Translations under genes and position numbers: made by a program | The notes under the pieces: generated by a model | Told to the model about the DNA's origin: nothing | Seen by the model: the letters and a program-made list of their open reading frames with translations, nothing else | The model's database searches: none | From: Rhodopseudomonas palustris HaA2 | GTDB lineage: Bacteria > Pseudomonadota > Alphaproteobacteria > Rhizobiales > Xanthobacteraceae | DNA: 64,000 bases | Assembly: GCF_000013365.1 (NCBI RefSeq) | Contig: NC_007778.1 | Location: forward strand, 4,402,001 to 4,466,000 | Reading direction: 5' to 3' | Shown here: piece after piece, positions 63,941-64,000 of the stretch | Layout of the letters: the number at the start of each line of letters is the position of its first letter | Numbering within the stretch: the stretch's first letter is position 1

Positions 63941-64000
63941 GTGGGGGGAGCGCCGCCGGCGGCTTGCATCGCGCTGCAAACACCACGATTGTGGGCGGGC

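Overview
The window looks like chromosome from a purple non-sulfur phototroph of the Rhodopseudomonas/Bradyrhizobium group. Evidence for this: high-GC coding sequence throughout; a bacteriochlorophyll locus (bchE-bchJ-hemN) with FixK-type and PpsR-type promoter sites; CtrA next to flagellar export genes with GANTC and TTAA-N7-TTAA motifs; FixJ-family regulation; Bug and Liv-type solute-binding proteins; and short palindromic intergenic repeats. I see no insertion sequence, phage, CRISPR array or rRNA. The genus is inferred from gene content, not from a search.

Layout. 1-9.2 kb is mainly signalling: a truncated SDR, a FixJ-like regulator, a Bug periplasmic protein translationally coupled to a hybrid histidine kinase, a REC-EAL c-di-GMP phosphodiesterase, CheR with a PilZ-like protein, and a stand-alone receiver. 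9.3-26.3 kb is the most distinctive part. Phosphoketolase, a three-BON protein, a kinase-Usp fusion coupled to a metallophosphoesterase, a Cys-rich DUF6455-like protein, bchE-bchJ-hemN, an orphan 100-aa protein, a VOC/HpaD-like dioxygenase pair and a hemerythrin are interleaved with at least eight TTGA-N6-(T/G)CAA sites. This is probably a low-oxygen (FixK/AadR/FNR-type) regulon island. A csoR/copA copper module lies inside it. 26.3-40.7 kb is mixed housekeeping: QueD, a GGDEF protein, an amidase, a NicO/UreH-like metal transporter, an orphan binding protein, a MacB-like export operon, a hydrolase, a transglutaminase-like protein, and several dispersed repeats.

39.7-53.3 kb is a catabolic locus of unknown substrate. 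On the minus strand are a Liv ABC system whose two permeases and one ATPase are fused into one 954-aa protein, a class II aldolase-like protein and a ketopantoate-reductase-like protein. A MarR regulator separates these from a plus-strand operon of an acyl-CoA-dehydrogenase-like flavin monooxygenase, Rieske oxygenase alpha and beta subunits, an SDR, a flavin reductase and two NTF2-like proteins. The natural reading is uptake plus ring oxidation of an aromatic or related organic acid under MarR control.

53.3-64 kb holds small stress proteins, a PemK/MazF-like toxin-antitoxin pair, tRNA-Ile(CAU), an MFS transporter, flhA, an ECF sigma/anti-sigma pair, fliJ, fliI and ctrA. The flagellar and cell-cycle genes carry CtrA-like boxes, and the ctrA upstream region has a dense GANTC cluster.
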